From Mesorhizobium loti CJ3sym (lineage in GTDB: Bacteria; Pseudomonadota; Alphaproteobacteria; Rhizobiales; Rhizobiaceae), in NCBI RefSeq assembly GCF_000472785.1, contig NZ_AXAL01000016.1:1-64000 (forward strand): a stretch of DNA of 64,000 bases, in the 5' to 3' direction. Position 1 is the first letter of the stretch. Each line of letters starts with the position of its first letter. The notes under the pieces were generated by a model that was given only the letters and a program-made list of their open reading frames with translations, did no database searches and was not told the DNA's origin. Positions 62,904 through 64,000 of this stretch are shown piece after piece. The translations under genes were made by a program, and so were the position numbers.

Positions 62904-63787
62904 TGGACGGCCCGCAAGCGCATTGGCTTCAGGACGGCAAGCGGTTGCATCTCAACCACGGGCCGATCGATCTGATCGTCGAGGCGTTTGGCGAGGCGCA
63001 CGAGTGCCATCTGGCCTATGAGCAGGCGGTTTCACGCTTCCAGACGATCCTGATCGAGTTGGTCGAGGAGCTTCCCGAATTGCGGCTCCCTGCGTTTTTC
63101 CTGGCGCCACGCACCTTTGCCGGCCCTACGGCGCGCCGCATGGAAGCTGCCGTCATGCCTTTGGCGGAATGCTTCATAACACCGATGGCCGCCGTTGCCG
63201 GATCGGTAGCCGACGAAATGCTCGCCGCATTGCTTGCCGATCGCAAGCTCGATCGCGCCTATGTCAACAATGGCGGCGACAGCGCTCTCCATATCGGCAA
63301 GGGCCAGTCGATGGGCCTGGCGGTCGCCGGCACCGGCAACGGCATGGCCGACCGGATCACGATACGCGCCGAAGATGGCGTTGGCGGCGTTGCCACCAGC
63401 GGTTGGCGCGGCCGCTCCTTCTCGCTTGGCATAGCCGATGCTGTCACCGTGCTGGCGCGGACCGGCGCCGAGGCGGATGCGGCGGCGACGCTGATTGCCA
63501 ACGCGGTAGACCTGCCCGGCAATCCTGCCATCAAGCGCGTTCCGGCATACGAATTGTTGCCCGACAGCGATCTTGGCCCCCGCTTGGTGACACAAGCCGT
63601 CGGCCCGCTTGCATTTGGCGAGGTGGCGCGGGCGCTGGACAACGGCCTTGCCGTCGCCGAAGATTTTCGCCGGCGCGGCCTGATTGCCGCATCGGCGCTG
63701 TTTCTTGGCGGTGAAGCCCGCATCAGTGGCTCGGTTGCACTTGCCGCGCCCAACAAAAATCCGAGGGAGGAAATTGCCCATGCCTGA
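62900..63787 (+). CDS. UPF0280 family protein (ApbE-like)
   Basis: The 295-residue protein contains MAAVAGSVADEMLAALLADR, AYVNNGGDSALHIGKGQSMG and VATSGWRGRSFSLGIADAVT followed by VLA. This is the UPF0280 pattern, related in fold to the ApbE flavin transferases. Its role is unknown. In this operon it could attach flavin to a reductase or act as a small hydrolase. It starts at the overlapping ATGATG after the reductase gene and overlaps the next gene by 8 bases. Confidence 0.82.
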   Translation: MMDGPQAHWLQDGKRLHLNHGPIDLIVEAFGEAHECHLAYEQAVSRFQTILIELVEELPELRLPAFFLAPRTFAGPTARRMEAAVMPLAECFITPMAAVAGSVADEMLAALLADRKLDRAYVNNGGDSALHIGKGQSMGLAVAGTGNGMADRITIRAEDGVGGVATSGWRGRSFSLGIADAVTVLARTGAEADAAATLIANAVDLPGNPAIKRVPAYELLPDSDLGPRLVTQAVGPLAFGEVARALDNGLAVAEDFRRRGLIAASALFLGGEARISGSVALAAPNKNPREEIAHA

Positions 63788-64000
63788 GTTCCCGATCCGC
63801 AAAATCGCGGTGCTGAGCGAAGAGATATTTCATGATGGCGGGCCGGTCGCCGAGGTGCCGCGCCGGCGTGCCGCTGCCATGGCTGTGGTCAAGAACCCGT
63901 TCGCCGGGCGCTATGTCGAGGATTTGCAGACCGCCATGGACGATCTGAAGCCGCTCGGGCTGTTGCTTTCCGACAGGCTCATCGCCGCACTTGGCGGTGA
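63780..64000 (+). CDS. DUF1185 'amino acid synthesis' family protein, 5' part
   Basis: The first 73 residues are in the window and the rest is cut by its end. The sequence IRKIAVLSEEIFHDGGPVAE, VVKNPFAGRYVEDLQTAMDD and LLLSDRLIAALGG match PF06684, misleadingly named amino acid synthesis. Such genes are often next to UPF0280 and heterocycle enzymes. Its start overlaps the UPF0280 gene, so it belongs to the same transcript. Confidence 0.75.
   Translation, partial: MPEFPIRKIAVLSEEIFHDGGPVAEVPRRRAAAMAVVKNPFAGRYVEDLQTAMDDLKPLGLLLSDRLIAALGG

Overview
The window looks like chromosomal DNA of an alphaproteobacterium of the Rhizobiales, most likely Mesorhizobium or a close relative. The grounds are high GC with matching codon use, a urease operon with rhizobial accessory genes, a smo/mtl polyol operon, a NodF/NodE-like pair, and several intergenic palindromes of the type common in rhizobial genomes. 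No genus marker such as 16S rRNA is present, so the placement is inferred from gene content.

Layout. 1-1425 is the edge of a mobile region: the end of an IS630-type element, a truncated gene, an Mrr-type restriction nuclease gene of lower GC, and tRNA-Arg(CCG), whose 3' end faces this DNA. 1.6-8.8 kb holds a DUF1003 membrane protein, a penicillin-binding carboxypeptidase lipoprotein, a large unrecognised membrane/coiled-coil protein, a mutarotase-like protein with a P-loop kinase, a histone H1-like basic protein and a glutathione transferase. 9.0-10.5 kb carries the NodE-like ketosynthase and NodF-like acyl carrier protein. 10.7-20.2 kb is a complete urease locus (ureD, A, B, C, E, F, G). It is interleaved with DUF1272, HupE/UreJ, DUF29, DUF3995, a glutathione transferase and two exported proteins on the opposite strand.

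20.3-39.6 kb is carbon metabolism. A class II aldolase-like gene and a HAD phosphatase come first. They are followed by a SorC regulator, a LysR regulator and the smoEFGK-smoS-mtlK operon, with a second HAD phosphatase and an FGGY kinase at its end. A second sugar/polyol ABC transporter operon (AraC regulator, binding protein, two permeases, zinc alcohol dehydrogenase, ATPase) converges on it. 39.9-42.7 kb holds a MATE exporter, a small cytochrome c and a dienelactone-hydrolase-like protein, with a 50-bp palindrome between the last two. 42.8-47.2 kb is a polar amino acid ABC transporter with an arginase/agmatinase-family ureohydrolase and a divergent LysR regulator. A ureohydrolase releases urea, which the urease 25 kb away could use.

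47.3-64 kb is the most unusual stretch. pncB and pncA (NAD salvage from nicotinate and nicotinamide) flank a complete branched-chain-amino-acid-type ABC transporter and an NhaD-type antiporter. Divergent from pncA is a tightly overlapping operon: an FAD subunit and a fused 2Fe-2S/molybdopterin hydroxylase, a 6-hydroxynicotinate-reductase-like Fe-S protein, a UPF0280 (ApbE-like) protein and a DUF1185 protein cut by the window end. My reading is a locus for uptake and reductive breakdown of nicotinate or a similar N-heterocycle. This rests on family knowledge and gene order, not on proof of substrate.
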